Origin: Candidatus Adamsella avium
GTDB taxonomy: Bacteria > Cyanobacteriota > Vampirovibrionia > Gastranaerophilales > CAJFVJ01
DNA: 64,000 nt
Direction: 5' to 3'
Assembly: GCA_904420445.1 (NCBI GenBank)
Contig: CAJFVJ010000001.1
Location: 788,162-852,161 of the forward strand
Each line of letters starts with the position of its first letter. Positions within the stretch are counted from its first letter, which is position 1. Positions 33,156 to 42,306 of this stretch are shown here, in pieces. A program made the translations under genes and the position numbers. The notes below the pieces were generated by a model. It was not told the DNA's origin. It ran no database searches and saw only the letters and a list, made by a program, of their open reading frames with translations.

Positions 33156-33854
33156 TTAGTCTCTGTTTGAACCAAACAGCTGCCATGCCCAGTAAACAAG
33201 TTCTATAATAGAATACAGTGCTGCGGCTACATAGGTCAAAGCTGCAGCAAGGAGAACTTTTTGGCTTCCATCAAGCTCTTGAGACCCTGTAATGTATCCT
33301 CCGTTTGCAAGTTCCGCAACGGCTCTTTTGCTTGCGTTGAACTCAACAGGGAGTGTGATTATCTGGAATAAAGCGGCACCTGCAAAAGCCAGGAAACCGA
33401 TAATAGCTATCAATAAACCGAATTCACCTCCGACAAATGCTCTCAGCGCTAACCCTCCGAACATCAACAAAGGACCGATAGAAGATCCGAAAGAAGCAAT
33501 CGGGAAAACGCCTGCCCTTGCACGCATAGGCATATAATTGTAAGCATCCTGCAGCGCATGACCTGTTTCATGAGCGGCAACGCTGATAGATGAAATGCTT
33601 TTTCCGTAGTAGTTGTCTTCCGATAATCTCAAAACTTTTGCAGACGGGTCATAATGGTCGCTAAGTTCGCCTTTTATTGCTTCAATCCCGACTTGAGATA
33701 ATCCGTGTTTATCAAGAATTTCACGGGCAACCTCAGCGCCTGTCAGTCCGCTTTGAGAGTTGAATTTGAGATATTCTCTGTAGGTGTTTTTGACAAACAT
33801 CTGAGGCATAAATATCAGAAACAACGCCAGTATCAAGAATAATATCATATACAT
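33156..33854 (-). CDS. YugP-type membrane zinc metallopeptidase
   Basis: A 232-residue protein with an N-terminal membrane helix (MYMILFLILALFLIFM), the zincin motif 'AAHETGHALQDAYNY' (HExxH) and at least two C-terminal hydrophobic segments ('ASFGSSIGPLLMFGGLALRA', 'LLIAIIGFLAFAGAALFQII', 'KVLLAAALTYVAAALYSI'). It matches the YugP family of neutral zinc metallopeptidases. The gene comes 13 bases after fmt and def, an order also seen in other phyla. Its substrates are unknown. Confidence 0.93.
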   Translation of the reverse strand: MYMILFLILALFLIFMPQMFVKNTYREYLKFNSQSGLTGAEVAREILDKHGLSQVGIEAIKGELSDHYDPSAKVLRLSEDNYYGKSISSISVAAHETGHALQDAYNYMPMRARAGVFPIASFGSSIGPLLMFGGLALRAFVGGEFGLLIAIIGFLAFAGAALFQIITLPVEFNASKRAVAELANGGYITGSQELDGSQKVLLAAALTYVAAALYSIIELVYWAWQLFGSNRD

Positions 33855-33867
33855 ATTTTTTCTCCTT

Positions 33868-34806
33868 TTATTTGAAAAAATCCCCCGTAGTCAGTTTTAC
33901 CCCATGGCTCCAGTCATAAGCTTTCATGACTTTTTTCCCCTGAGGCTGAAGTTCTTCTATTAATATTGTACCTTTTGTTGTCGAAATTGTAATCCCTTTT
34001 TTTTCTATGCTCAAAATGATTCCTGTTTTATCAGAGATTTTGTTTTCATCGGCAACCGAGGTTTTCATAATCTTCAAAGGTGTACCTTTGAATTCGACAT
34101 AAGCGCATGGCCAGTCACGAAGTCCTCTTACGAGGTTGTGTATTGTTTGTGCACCGGCAGAAAAGTCAATGAGTCCGTCTTGTTTTTGGAATTTATTTGC
34201 TTTTGTTGCAAGAGAGTCATCTTGTTTTTGTCTTTTTACGCTGCCGTCAATCAGTCCAATCATTGTTCTATAGAGTATATCGCCGCCTATATCGCTTATT
34301 TTTTGAGCAAGTTCAGGAGATGTCATATCTGGTGTAATAGCTATTTCTTCAACCAGAAGGATATCTCCCGTATCTAGTCCTATGTCAGTCATCATGGTGG
34401 TAACGCCTGTTTTTGTTTCTCCGTTTGTTATTGCTCGCTGGATAGGGTTTGCTCCTCTATATTTAGGCAGTAGCGAGGCATGGAGGTTGATGACTCCTGA
34501 TTTCGGGATATCGATTACTTCCTGACTCAAGATTTGCCCGAAGGCTACTGTTATGAAAAAATCAGCGTTCAGAGATTTAAGTTTTTCTATCAAATCTGAG
34601 TCTTTTCTTATTGATACGGTTTGAAAAACGTTTATTCCAAGTTCTTCAGCTTTCACTTTAACGGGCGGAGGAGTGAGTTTGTGACCACGTCCTGATGGTC
34701 TGTCAGGCTGGGTAACAATGGCGCAGATTTCAACATCGTTTTTTGCACATAGATATTCAAGCGGTTTGACCGCTATTTCAGGAGTGCCAAGGAATACGGC
34801 TTTCAT
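33868..34806 (-). CDS. fmt: Methionyl-tRNA formyltransferase
   Basis: A 312-residue enzyme that formylates initiator Met-tRNA using 10-formyl-tetrahydrofolate. It shows 'KAVFLGTPEIAVKPLEYL', 'TQPDRPSGRGHKLTPPPVK', 'NLHASLLPKYRGANPIQRAI' (formyl-group transfer site), 'TGVTTMMTDIGLDTGDIL' and the C-terminal OB-fold domain. Length is normal. It lies 6 bases after def, which encodes the enzyme that later removes the formyl group. Confidence 0.96.
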   Translation of the reverse strand: MKAVFLGTPEIAVKPLEYLCAKNDVEICAIVTQPDRPSGRGHKLTPPPVKVKAEELGINVFQTVSIRKDSDLIEKLKSLNADFFITVAFGQILSQEVIDIPKSGVINLHASLLPKYRGANPIQRAITNGETKTGVTTMMTDIGLDTGDILLVEEIAITPDMTSPELAQKISDIGGDILYRTMIGLIDGSVKRQKQDDSLATKANKFQKQDGLIDFSAGAQTIHNLVRGLRDWPCAYVEFKGTPLKIMKTSVADENKISDKTGIILSIEKKGITISTTKGTILIEELQPQGKKVMKAYDWSHGVKLTTGDFFK

Positions 34807-34812
34807 AAATTT

Positions 34813-35385
34813 TTATTTCCCCTCTTCTTTTGCAAGTTCTTCACAAAGTTCTTTTTCTTCGAGCAGATATTCAGGGTCGATGCAGGGGAGCCCTTTTGCT
34901 TCCAGCTCTACATCTGCCGCAAAGCGGTTTACTGCATGGTCGACAAACAAAATTCCTTCGAGGTGGTCAAATTCATGTTGTATTGCAAAAGAGAGGAGTT
35001 CTCCGTCTTTTGCTTCAAGGACAAAAGGTTTGCCTTTTTTGTCGAGGGCTTTTACTTTAACGTTTTTGTATCTTCTTACATCAGAATAAAAATCAGGGAA
35101 ACTCAAACATCCTTCGTAGTGGATAGCTGCCCCGCTTTTTGAGATTATCTTCGGATTAATGAATACAATCGGGTGGAGAGGTTCTTTATTTGTTGATACA
35201 TCGATTACGAATATTCTCAAATTTTCTCCGACCTGAGGCGCTGCAAGTCCTACACCGTTGTTTGCATACATGGTATCAAGCATATCCTGAATGAGCCGTT
35301 GAATTTTTGATGAGATTTTGCTGACTTCTTTGCAGGGTTTTCTCAAAACTTCGTTTCCGTATGTTTTTATTTGTAATATAGCCAT
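34813..35385 (-). CDS. def: Peptide deformylase
   Basis: A 190-residue metal hydrolase removing the N-formyl group from new proteins. All three motifs are present: 'GVGLAAPQVG', 'EGCLSFP' (metal Cys) and 'QHEFDHLEGILF' (metal His pair and catalytic Glu). The frame is open further upstream, but ATG at 35385 begins 'MAILQIKTYGNEVLRKPCKE', the usual start of the family. It is divergent from the fumarase gene, with 85 bases between. Confidence 0.96.
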   Translation of the reverse strand: MAILQIKTYGNEVLRKPCKEVSKISSKIQRLIQDMLDTMYANNGVGLAAPQVGENLRIFVIDVSTNKEPLHPIVFINPKIISKSGAAIHYEGCLSFPDFYSDVRRYKNVKVKALDKKGKPFVLEAKDGELLSFAIQHEFDHLEGILFVDHAVNRFAADVELEAKGLPCIDPEYLLEEKELCEELAKEEGK

Positions 35386-35470
35386 TTTCTTTTTTTTGTC
35401 TCTCTGTTGTAGTATTATTATTCTATATTTTATATTAAAAATAGAGTTCTGACTATAAGAGATTGGAAAA

Positions 35471-36796
35471 ATGGGCGAATTATCCACTGATATAATTAAA
35501 AATGCATTAAAAAAACTTATTGTCAGGACAAATGTCTCTGTAGGCAGTGATGTTTATGCTGCAATTCTTGAAAAATACAGCAAATCTTCAGATAGAAAGT
35601 ATGCTCAAATTTTGAAAAATCTTTCCATTGCAAGAAAGACAAATCGTCCGATTTGTCAGGATACAGGGGTATGTATTTTTTTTATTGAGATAGGTCGTGA
35701 GTTTCCGCTGTGTTCTTTTGACATAAAAAGAATTGTTGAGGAGTCTGTTTCTGAGGCGTACAAAGAAAATCATTTCAGAAAGTCGATGGCTGAAAATATT
35801 TTCGAGAGAGTGAATACAGGCGATAATACTCCTCCCGTTATTTATATTGATATTGTTGAAGGAAACAGCATCAAGTTTTCTCTTGAAGTCAAAGGCGGTG
35901 GCAGCGAGAATGTCAGTGCAATAAAGATGATGCCCCCATCAGCCGGTGAAGAGGGAGTTTTTGAGTTTATCAAAGAAACTCTCTCAAATGCAAAAGACAA
36001 GGGATGTCCGCCTTATATCATCGGAGTAGGCCTCGGAGGAACGCTTGAGAAGGCTGCAATGTTATCGAAGAAGGCTTTGACTCTGCATCTTGATTCTGAG
36101 AAAAATGATTTTGAGAAAAAGATTGAAGACGCTTTGAAGGATTTTGATATTCTCGGCGTAAGGGTGTTAGATTATCCGACGCATATTGCCTCGATGGCTG
36201 TCAGTGTGAACCTGTGCTGTCATTGCAGCAGGCATGGCGGGGTTGAGATATTTTCTGATGGAGAAGTTCGATTCTGTGATGATTTTGATTATGAAATGAT
36301 GGAAGAGGTTGAAATACCTTCTGATGATATTGTTGAATTGAACACTTATCAGTGTGATGAAATAAAAAAACTCTCAAAGGGAACGCATGTTTTGTTGTCA
36401 GGAGAAATTTATACCGCACGGGATATGGCGCATAAGCGTATGTTTGACTCTTTGAACAGAGGGGAAGAACTTCCGTTTGATTTGAAGAATAAGATTATTT
36501 TTTATGCTGGACCGTGTCCGAATGCTCCGGGTGAAGTTATCGGGCCTGTAGGTCCTACAACATCGGCAAGAATGGATAAATATCTTGATATGTGCGAGAA
36601 ACAAGAGGTTCTTGCAACTATAGGCAAAGGGGCACGTGGTGTTGAATCGGGGCTTGTTTATTTTACGACAACAGGCGGAGTTGCTTGCCTTTTGCAGCAG
36701 TGTATAAAGAAATCAGAGCTTGTTGCTTACGGTGATTTGGGACCTGAGGCAATCTATCGTCTTGAGGTTGAAAACTTTCCGGTTGTTGTTTCTTAG
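35471..36796 (+). CDS. Class I fumarate hydratase, fused alpha and beta domains
   Basis: A 441-residue protein combining the alpha domain (residues 1-275; 'RPICQDTGVCIFFIEIG', 'GGGSENVSAIKMMPPSAGEE', 'PPYIIGVGLGGTLEKAAMLS', 'NLCCHCSRHGG') with the beta domain (from about 285; 'LLSGEIYTARDMAHKRMF', 'IFYAGPCPNAPGEVIGPVGP', 'TTSARMDKYLDMCEKQEVLA', 'IGKGARG'). Such iron-sulfur hydratases interconvert fumarate and malate; L-tartrate dehydratase is a close alternative. Cysteines suited to a 4Fe-4S cluster are present. It is shorter than E. coli FumA/FumB and looks like a direct fusion of the two-subunit form. Oxygen sensitivity is expected and fits an anaerobe. Confidence 0.92.
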   Translation: MGELSTDIIKNALKKLIVRTNVSVGSDVYAAILEKYSKSSDRKYAQILKNLSIARKTNRPICQDTGVCIFFIEIGREFPLCSFDIKRIVEESVSEAYKENHFRKSMAENIFERVNTGDNTPPVIYIDIVEGNSIKFSLEVKGGGSENVSAIKMMPPSAGEEGVFEFIKETLSNAKDKGCPPYIIGVGLGGTLEKAAMLSKKALTLHLDSEKNDFEKKIEDALKDFDILGVRVLDYPTHIASMAVSVNLCCHCSRHGGVEIFSDGEVRFCDDFDYEMMEEVEIPSDDIVELNTYQCDEIKKLSKGTHVLLSGEIYTARDMAHKRMFDSLNRGEELPFDLKNKIIFYAGPCPNAPGEVIGPVGPTTSARMDKYLDMCEKQEVLATIGKGARGVESGLVYFTTTGGVACLLQQCIKKSELVAYGDLGPEAIYRLEVENFPVVVS

Positions 36797-36798
36797 TT

Positions 36799-37656
36799 TT
36801 ATTTTTTGAGTTTGATAAAGGCAGAGTCTTCCCATCTCAGGTCGATATATTTTACGTCTTCTTTGAGGGTTTTCATCTGAGGGAGGACAGCTTCGATTTT
36901 TGCAAGTCTGTCGAATGCTCCTTTATCAAGTTCTCCTATTCTTACGGATACTGTTTGCAGCTGGATATAAACATCATCTGGATTTTTCATATCGATATAT
37001 TGAATTTTTTCGCCTGAGTAAGCTTCCGCCATTTTGGCAAGATAGATAAGGTATTTTATATTCTTTTTTGACCATTTTTCGTAGTCATCATAGGTCAGAA
37101 CACGATAAGTTTTGTCCATGCCTTCAAATGGGAGATATTTATTCGGGATAATTGTTCCATCCATTGTAAATACTGCAAGAGGCGGAACATCAGGTTTTGG
37201 AGCAACCGAGAAAATCGGTTCATGTTCTTCCACGATGACTTTTATGCGTGCAGGGAAAGCAAACCTTTTGACATAAACCATTTTGATAGGTTCTAGTTTC
37301 ATTATTTCTTTTTTGAAAGGTTCGACATCTATCAGGTAGATTGCTTTATTCGGATATTTTACACGTTTCATCATATTCAGAATTTGCTGGTTTGTGGCAA
37401 TTTTGTTGCCTTCAAATTCTACCCTGCTTGAATTGTAGGTGTCGAAGGCTTTTGGCGGAAGATACCATTGTGGCAGATGCATGAATTTCCATATTCCGAC
37501 GCATAGAAAGTAGATGCAGGCGAGTCTGATAAGCATTCTGACTCTTCCCCAGAAAATTCTCATGGCACGGACTTTGCGTCGTCTTTTCAAATAAGCATAA
37601 CGACGTCTTATTGAGTCTGATAGAATTTGTTTTTGGGTTATGTCTTCGTCTGTCAT
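36799..37656 (-). CDS. ftsQ: FtsQ/DivIB-type cell division protein
   Basis: A 285-residue bitopic protein. The N-terminal 35 residues are very basic (RRRYAYLKRRRKVRAMRI), then one membrane helix ('LIRLACIYFLCVGIWKF'). A POTRA domain follows ('SSRVEFEGNKIATNQQILNM', 'LEPIKMVYVKRFAFPARIKV'), then an FtsQ-type beta domain ('VFTMDGTIIPNK'). It would act in the divisome at the septum. It is the last gene of murC-murB-ddl-ftsQ, the order typical of division and cell wall clusters. It converges with the fumarase gene, only 2 bases apart. Confidence 0.88.
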   Translation of the reverse strand: MTDEDITQKQILSDSIRRRYAYLKRRRKVRAMRIFWGRVRMLIRLACIYFLCVGIWKFMHLPQWYLPPKAFDTYNSSRVEFEGNKIATNQQILNMMKRVKYPNKAIYLIDVEPFKKEIMKLEPIKMVYVKRFAFPARIKVIVEEHEPIFSVAPKPDVPPLAVFTMDGTIIPNKYLPFEGMDKTYRVLTYDDYEKWSKKNIKYLIYLAKMAEAYSGEKIQYIDMKNPDDVYIQLQTVSVRIGELDKGAFDRLAKIEAVLPQMKTLKEDVKYIDLRWEDSAFIKLKK

Positions 37657-37685
37657 TCCAATTCCTTTTGCGTCGGATTGATAAA

Positions 37686-38639
37686 CTACTTCTTAGGCAT
37701 TGTAGCACTTTGAAGAATAATATTTACCAACTCATCATATGATATTCCGATATCTTTGCTCTGTGCAGGCAGATCGCTAAGGTCAGTCATGCCGGGGATT
37801 GTATTAATTTCGAGAACATAAGGCGTATCTTTTGTTACGAGAAAATCTACCCTGCTCATGCCTGTAGCACCGACTGTTTTATGTGCTTTGATTGCGAGTG
37901 ATTTTATTTTTTCGGTCATTTCTTTATCAAGTTCTGCCGGGAGAACAAACTCGGTAAGCCCTTTTGTGTATTTCGCTTCGAAATCATACCATTCTGTCTT
38001 TGTTCTGAATTCGAGGATTGAGGTTGCTATTGTTTTATCTTGCAAGTCAAGAACTCCGACTGTTGTTGATTTTCCGATGAGATATTCTTCTATCATTACT
38101 TCAGGAGAATATTTGAATGCTTCATTAACTGATTTTTTCAGTTCTTCTGCGTCAGATGCCTTGCTCATTCCGATGCTTGAGCCTTCCCACAGCGGTTTTA
38201 CCATAAACGGGTAAGAAAGACCTTTTATTTTTTCGAAGATATCATCTTCTTTTTTGATTGTTACTGATTTTATCAGCGGGATATCCGAGTCTTTGAGAAC
38301 TTTTTTTGTGGTTTCTTTGTTCATGCAAACGGCGCTTGCTTCAACCCCGCATCCTGTGTAAGGAATTCCCAATATTTCGAGCAATCCTTGAATGCATCCG
38401 TCTTCTCCGTATTTGCCATGCAGGGCGATGTAAGCTAGTTCTATATTCTTATCGATAAGCTTTGAGGCGATGTGTTTATCGACGTCGATGAGTTCAGCAT
38501 TTTTGTAACCAAGGCGTAAAAGAGCTTCGTAGCAGTTTTTGCCTGATCTCAGGGATACATCTCTTTCGCTTGACATGCCTCCATATAGCACGCCGATTTT
38601 GGTGTCGTATGATATTAATGGCTTTTTATCAGTGTCCAT
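37686..38639 (-). CDS. ddl: D-alanine--D-alanine ligase
   Basis: A 317-residue ATP-grasp ligase making the D-Ala-D-Ala end of peptidoglycan precursors. It shows 'IGVLYGGMSSERDVSLRSG', 'YIALHGKYGEDGCIQGLLEI', 'IPYTGCGVEASAVCMNKETT', 'PFMVKPLWEGSSIGMSKASD' and 'YVLEINTIPGMTDLSDLP'. The active-site segment 'GSSIGMSK' fits the Ddl fold. Length is typical. It overlaps the end of murB by 25 bases and precedes ftsQ by 29. Confidence 0.95.
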   Translation of the reverse strand: MDTDKKPLISYDTKIGVLYGGMSSERDVSLRSGKNCYEALLRLGYKNAELIDVDKHIASKLIDKNIELAYIALHGKYGEDGCIQGLLEILGIPYTGCGVEASAVCMNKETTKKVLKDSDIPLIKSVTIKKEDDIFEKIKGLSYPFMVKPLWEGSSIGMSKASDAEELKKSVNEAFKYSPEVMIEEYLIGKSTTVGVLDLQDKTIATSILEFRTKTEWYDFEAKYTKGLTEFVLPAELDKEMTEKIKSLAIKAHKTVGATGMSRVDFLVTKDTPYVLEINTIPGMTDLSDLPAQSKDIGISYDELVNIILQSATMPKK

Positions 38640-39520
38640 ATCTTTTTTTCTTCCTCTGTCATGTTTCCTATGAAAATAACTTCTGTTTTTATTTCGTATC
38701 CGAATTTTTGTTTAACCGCATTATACATCTTAAACATCAACCTGAGCACGTCTGTTGAGGTTGCCTGTTTTGAATAATTCACAATAAAATTTCCGTGAAT
38801 TTCAGAAATTTTTGCTCCGCCTTCAACTGTGCCCTTGAGTCCCAATTCTTCTATCATTTTTCCGACAGCAGCTCCTTGAGGGTTTCTGAAAGTACTGCCA
38901 AAGTTCGGTTCTGTGAGAGCTGGTTGTTTTTCTTTTCTGTAGTCGAGGTTTTCCTGCATTCTTTTGTCTATCAGTTCTTTGTTTTGTTTTTCGAGGTTAA
39001 AGACAGCTTCAAGGAGGATTAATGGTTTTTTTTGCAGAATTGAAGTTCGATAAGACAACTCAAGTTCGTCGTTTGAGAGATTAAGTACTTTTTTTTGTTC
39101 CATATCAAAAACTTCTGCGCTGATGAGGATGTCTTTTATGCTCTGAGAGTGCGCTGATGAATTCATCTTGACGACTCCGCCGACTGTTGCAGGGATTACA
39201 AAGAGAAACTCCATGCCTGATAGATTATTGTCTGCTGCTGTTTTTGAGAGAACTCCGGTTTTGACCCCGCATTGAGCTTTTATGGTGTTGTTGTTGATTG
39301 TTATGTCTCTTAAATTTGTTGTTAGTATAACGGGTGTATCTACACCATGAGAAGATAGCAGCACATTTGAGCCGCCGCCGATTATCACGGGCATTGAGTC
39401 AAATGTTTTGAGCAGGTTAACAAATTCTTCTTTTGATTCAGGTATATATACAACTTTGGCGACGGAAGATATTTTTGATGTTGTGTTGTTTTTCAGGTCG
39501 TAGTTTTCGTATTTTTTCAT
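38615..39520 (-). CDS. murB: UDP-N-acetylenolpyruvoylglucosamine reductase
   Basis: A 301-residue FAD enzyme reducing UDP-GlcNAc-enolpyruvate to UDP-MurNAc. The FAD domain shows 'MPVIIGGGSNVLLSSHGVDT' and 'LSGMEFLFVIPATVGGVVKM'; the active-site region is 'EPNFGSTFRNPQGAAVGKMI' with the proton-donor Ser; the C-terminal part has 'KISEIHGNFIVNYSKQATST'. It fits type II MurB. It overlaps murC by 4 bases and ddl by 25, indicating translational coupling. Confidence 0.95.
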   Translation of the reverse strand: MKKYENYDLKNNTTSKISSVAKVVYIPESKEEFVNLLKTFDSMPVIIGGGSNVLLSSHGVDTPVILTTNLRDITINNNTIKAQCGVKTGVLSKTAADNNLSGMEFLFVIPATVGGVVKMNSSAHSQSIKDILISAEVFDMEQKKVLNLSNDELELSYRTSILQKKPLILLEAVFNLEKQNKELIDKRMQENLDYRKEKQPALTEPNFGSTFRNPQGAAVGKMIEELGLKGTVEGGAKISEIHGNFIVNYSKQATSTDVLRLMFKMYNAVKQKFGYEIKTEVIFIGNMTEEEKKIWTLIKSH

Positions 39521-40956
39521 TTTTGGCAGATATTCCTCCCTAAGTTTGTTATGTCGCCTGCGCCCATTGTAATCACAATATCTTGCGGTTGTATCATTTT
39601 TTTTACATCTTCAGTGAGGTCGTTTATTTTACCGCTGAGATGAGTAGTGGGTACGTTTTTTATTTGTTTTGCAAATTCTTCCGGAGTATGTTTTGAAGAT
39701 GGTTCTTCGCCTGCTGCATAAACATCGCAGATATAAAGTTTATCGACTCCATCGAAAGCTGTCAGAAATTCGTTCCACAATCCTTCAAAACGGGAGTATC
39801 TATGAGGCTGGAAAATTACTACCAGTCGTCCGTTTTCCCGGCTTTTTAAAACGCTTTGGGCACTTTTTATTGTGGCTTTAATTTCAGTCGGGTGATGAGC
39901 ATAGTCGTCAATAATTTTTGCTCCGTTGTAGTCGCCTATTATTTCAAATCTTCTGCCCATGCCTGAGAAGTGAATGATGTTTGATGTTATGTCTTCGAAT
40001 TTTATATTTTGTTCCATTAGGGAAGCAATTACCCCAAGTGCATTTGCAATATTGTGTTCGCCGGGAACATTCAAATTGAGCTTTCCGATTAGATTATTGT
40101 TCAGATATATTTCACTTGATGAAGAGAAACCATTGAGTTTGATATTTTGTGCAGAGTAGATTTTTTCATACCCGTTTAGTTTATTTTCTTTTGTTGTATA
40201 GATGATTACCCTGTTTTTGTCTATTCTGTCGAGTAATTTACGGTTTCCTTCGCTATCAGTGTTTATAACAAGTTTGCTGTTTTGTTTCAGATTTGATGAA
40301 AATTTTTCAAAAGTTTCAAGCAATTGCTCAAATCCTCTTGTGTAGAAGTCGACATGGTCTAACTCCAGATTTGTGACAATTGTCACATCAGGAGAGTACA
40401 TAAGAATTGTACCGTCGCTTTCATCCAATTCTGATACGAAAAATTCTCCATGTCCGTATTTAGCATTTGTTTTGAGCTCGGGGATAATTCCGCCTATTGC
40501 AAAAGAGGTTCCATCTTTCAAACTGTTCAGAACAAATGCAGCCATTCCGCTTGTAGTTGTTTTTCCATGGGTACCTGATGCGCCGATAGAAGTTTTTTTG
40601 CTCATAAGATAAGCAAGAGCCTGAGAACGGTGGAATATAGGGAGGTTCAGTTTTTTTGCTTCGATAATTTCAGGGTTATCCGGATGTATTGCCGAGCTTG
40701 CTATGATTATATCCGTTGATTGTACGTTTTGAGGTTTGTGCCCGATAAAAATTTCAGCTCCCAGTTCTTTGAGCATTGTTATGTTTTTATTTTCTTTTAT
40801 ATCGCTTCCGGAAACATGATAGCCAGCCTGCAGGAAAATTTTTGCAACAGCGCTGACTCCTATACCGCCAATTGCGATGAAGTGCAGTTTTGAGTTTTTG
40901 TTGATAACTTCATCCAGTTTTTTGTTCATATCGAGTTCTGATTTTAGTGTAGGCAT
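39517..40956 (-). CDS. murC: UDP-N-acetylmuramate--L-alanine ligase
   Basis: A 479-residue Mur ligase adding L-Ala to UDP-MurNAc. It has the N-terminal Rossmann segment 'LHFIAIGGIGVSAVAKIFLQ', ATP loop 'GASGTHGKTTTSGMAAFVLN', 'SELDESDGTILMYSPDVTIV', 'EHNIANALGVIASLMEQN' and 'GAKIIDDYAHHPTEIKATIK'. ATG at 40956 is chosen for its AGAGGA site six bases upstream; the longer frame adds 13 residues without a ribosome site. First gene of the leftward murC-murB-ddl-ftsQ operon. Confidence 0.95.
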   Translation of the reverse strand: MPTLKSELDMNKKLDEVINKNSKLHFIAIGGIGVSAVAKIFLQAGYHVSGSDIKENKNITMLKELGAEIFIGHKPQNVQSTDIIIASSAIHPDNPEIIEAKKLNLPIFHRSQALAYLMSKKTSIGASGTHGKTTTSGMAAFVLNSLKDGTSFAIGGIIPELKTNAKYGHGEFFVSELDESDGTILMYSPDVTIVTNLELDHVDFYTRGFEQLLETFEKFSSNLKQNSKLVINTDSEGNRKLLDRIDKNRVIIYTTKENKLNGYEKIYSAQNIKLNGFSSSSEIYLNNNLIGKLNLNVPGEHNIANALGVIASLMEQNIKFEDITSNIIHFSGMGRRFEIIGDYNGAKIIDDYAHHPTEIKATIKSAQSVLKSRENGRLVVIFQPHRYSRFEGLWNEFLTAFDGVDKLYICDVYAAGEEPSSKHTPEEFAKQIKNVPTTHLSGKINDLTEDVKKMIQPQDIVITMGAGDITNLGRNICQK

Positions 40957-41250
40957 GGAAAATCCTCTTTGAAAAAACTTTACCCATTTAATCATATCGT
41001 AAAAACTTATTTCAAGCGATATTTTTTGTTGAAAAAATACGTTGTTTTGTGAGTTTTTCGGAAGTGTTATTAAATATTACAGACTTAGCAAATAATATTG
41101 AATTTAATACTCTTTTTGATACAATAATAATTGTACCCCTTACACTTTTAAAAATTATTAAATTTTGTAGAAAAACAGGCAATTTATTTTATTCACAGTT
41201 GTTGTGAGAGTAGAAGAAGGTCTGAAACAAACAGGTTAGTCGGTAGATAG

Positions 41251-42306
41251 ATGAAAGTAAACAGTATAAATAATACCAGTGTAAGTGTTTATAGAAAGCG
41301 CAATCAGCAGAAACAGGGCACACCGTCATTCAGAGGTGTATCAGCGTCTAATGTCGCAGCAGGTGCCGCATCGTTGGGTGCTGCGTCATCTTTTCTCGTT
41401 AATTTGATGGGAGCTATAGACAGAGGAGGATTGTTTGCTTCGTTTACGATTACTGATAATTTGGGAACAAATGTTCCAAGAACGGTCAAAGGGCTGTTCA
41501 GGAACAAAGAAGAAATCGGCGGGCTGAATTATAAGGCAGCTCTTGAGGAAGCCCTCAGAGAGTATATAACAGGACCGAGCATGTTTTTGATTCCTGCTGC
41601 TATTTTCTATGGAACAAAGAAAAAGTGGGGACCGTCTACATCTGTTGATTTTAATTTGTTGAATTCTTTCAAAAATAATTTGAAAGATGTTGATGTTGAG
41701 AAGGTTTCAGACAAAGCAGGTTTGAAGAGAGGATTTTTTGAGAATGTTGCGAAATCTGTTACGGATGATGAAAAGACAATTGCCTCCGTTACAGATTCAA
41801 TGATGAAGATTTCTGAGTTGAAGAAAACCGATTATGCTACCAAAAAAGAGTATAAGGCAGCTGTTTCAGGACTTTATGAAAAAATAGCCGATGCATTTGC
41901 TGTTGCAAATAAGAAAGATGCCGCTTCAGCTATAAATCCTTCGATTATTGTGGTTAAATCAGGCGGTGAGGTTTTATCAAAAGATTCTCAGGCATTTGCA
42001 AAGCAGGCTGTTACTTTTGCAAATGATGTAGTTGATAAATCTGCTTCGGTGTTTGATGGAGTAAAAAAATCTGTCACAAACTCTTCTTTGGGTGATATGG
42101 TAGAAAAATCAGTGAAGAAAGTAAAAGGCGCCAAGTTTGCATCCTCTTTGGTAGCGATAGCTTCTATATTCTCATTTATGACGGTGATACCGAAAATTTA
42201 TTCAAGAAGCAAGACTTATCCGGGGTCTGAGGGGCTGATTAAAAACACAAACAATACCCAGCCGGCAGCCGCAGCGGAGAAAGGAGCTCAAGATGCAGGT
42301 AAATAG
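41251..42306 (+). CDS. Lineage-type hypothetical protein with N-terminal SFRG motif
   Basis: A 351-residue protein of unknown function. The N-terminus 'NQQKQGTPSFRGVSASNVAA' has the short basic/SFxG arrangement that I associate with many Melainabacteria proteins. Hydrophobic Ala/Gly-rich stretches lie at about 31-65 and at the C-terminal end ('ASSLVAIASIFSFMTVIPKI'), and a middle segment of about 190 residues is helical and charged. No signal peptide. It overlaps the next gene by 14 bases, and both have the same plan (N-terminal motif, helical middle, hydrophobic end), so they probably act together at a membrane (inference). Confidence 0.75.
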   Translation: MKVNSINNTSVSVYRKRNQQKQGTPSFRGVSASNVAAGAASLGAASSFLVNLMGAIDRGGLFASFTITDNLGTNVPRTVKGLFRNKEEIGGLNYKAALEEALREYITGPSMFLIPAAIFYGTKKKWGPSTSVDFNLLNSFKNNLKDVDVEKVSDKAGLKRGFFENVAKSVTDDEKTIASVTDSMMKISELKKTDYATKKEYKAAVSGLYEKIADAFAVANKKDAASAINPSIIVVKSGGEVLSKDSQAFAKQAVTFANDVVDKSASVFDGVKKSVTNSSLGDMVEKSVKKVKGAKFASSLVAIASIFSFMTVIPKIYSRSKTYPGSEGLIKNTNNTQPAAAAEKGAQDAGK

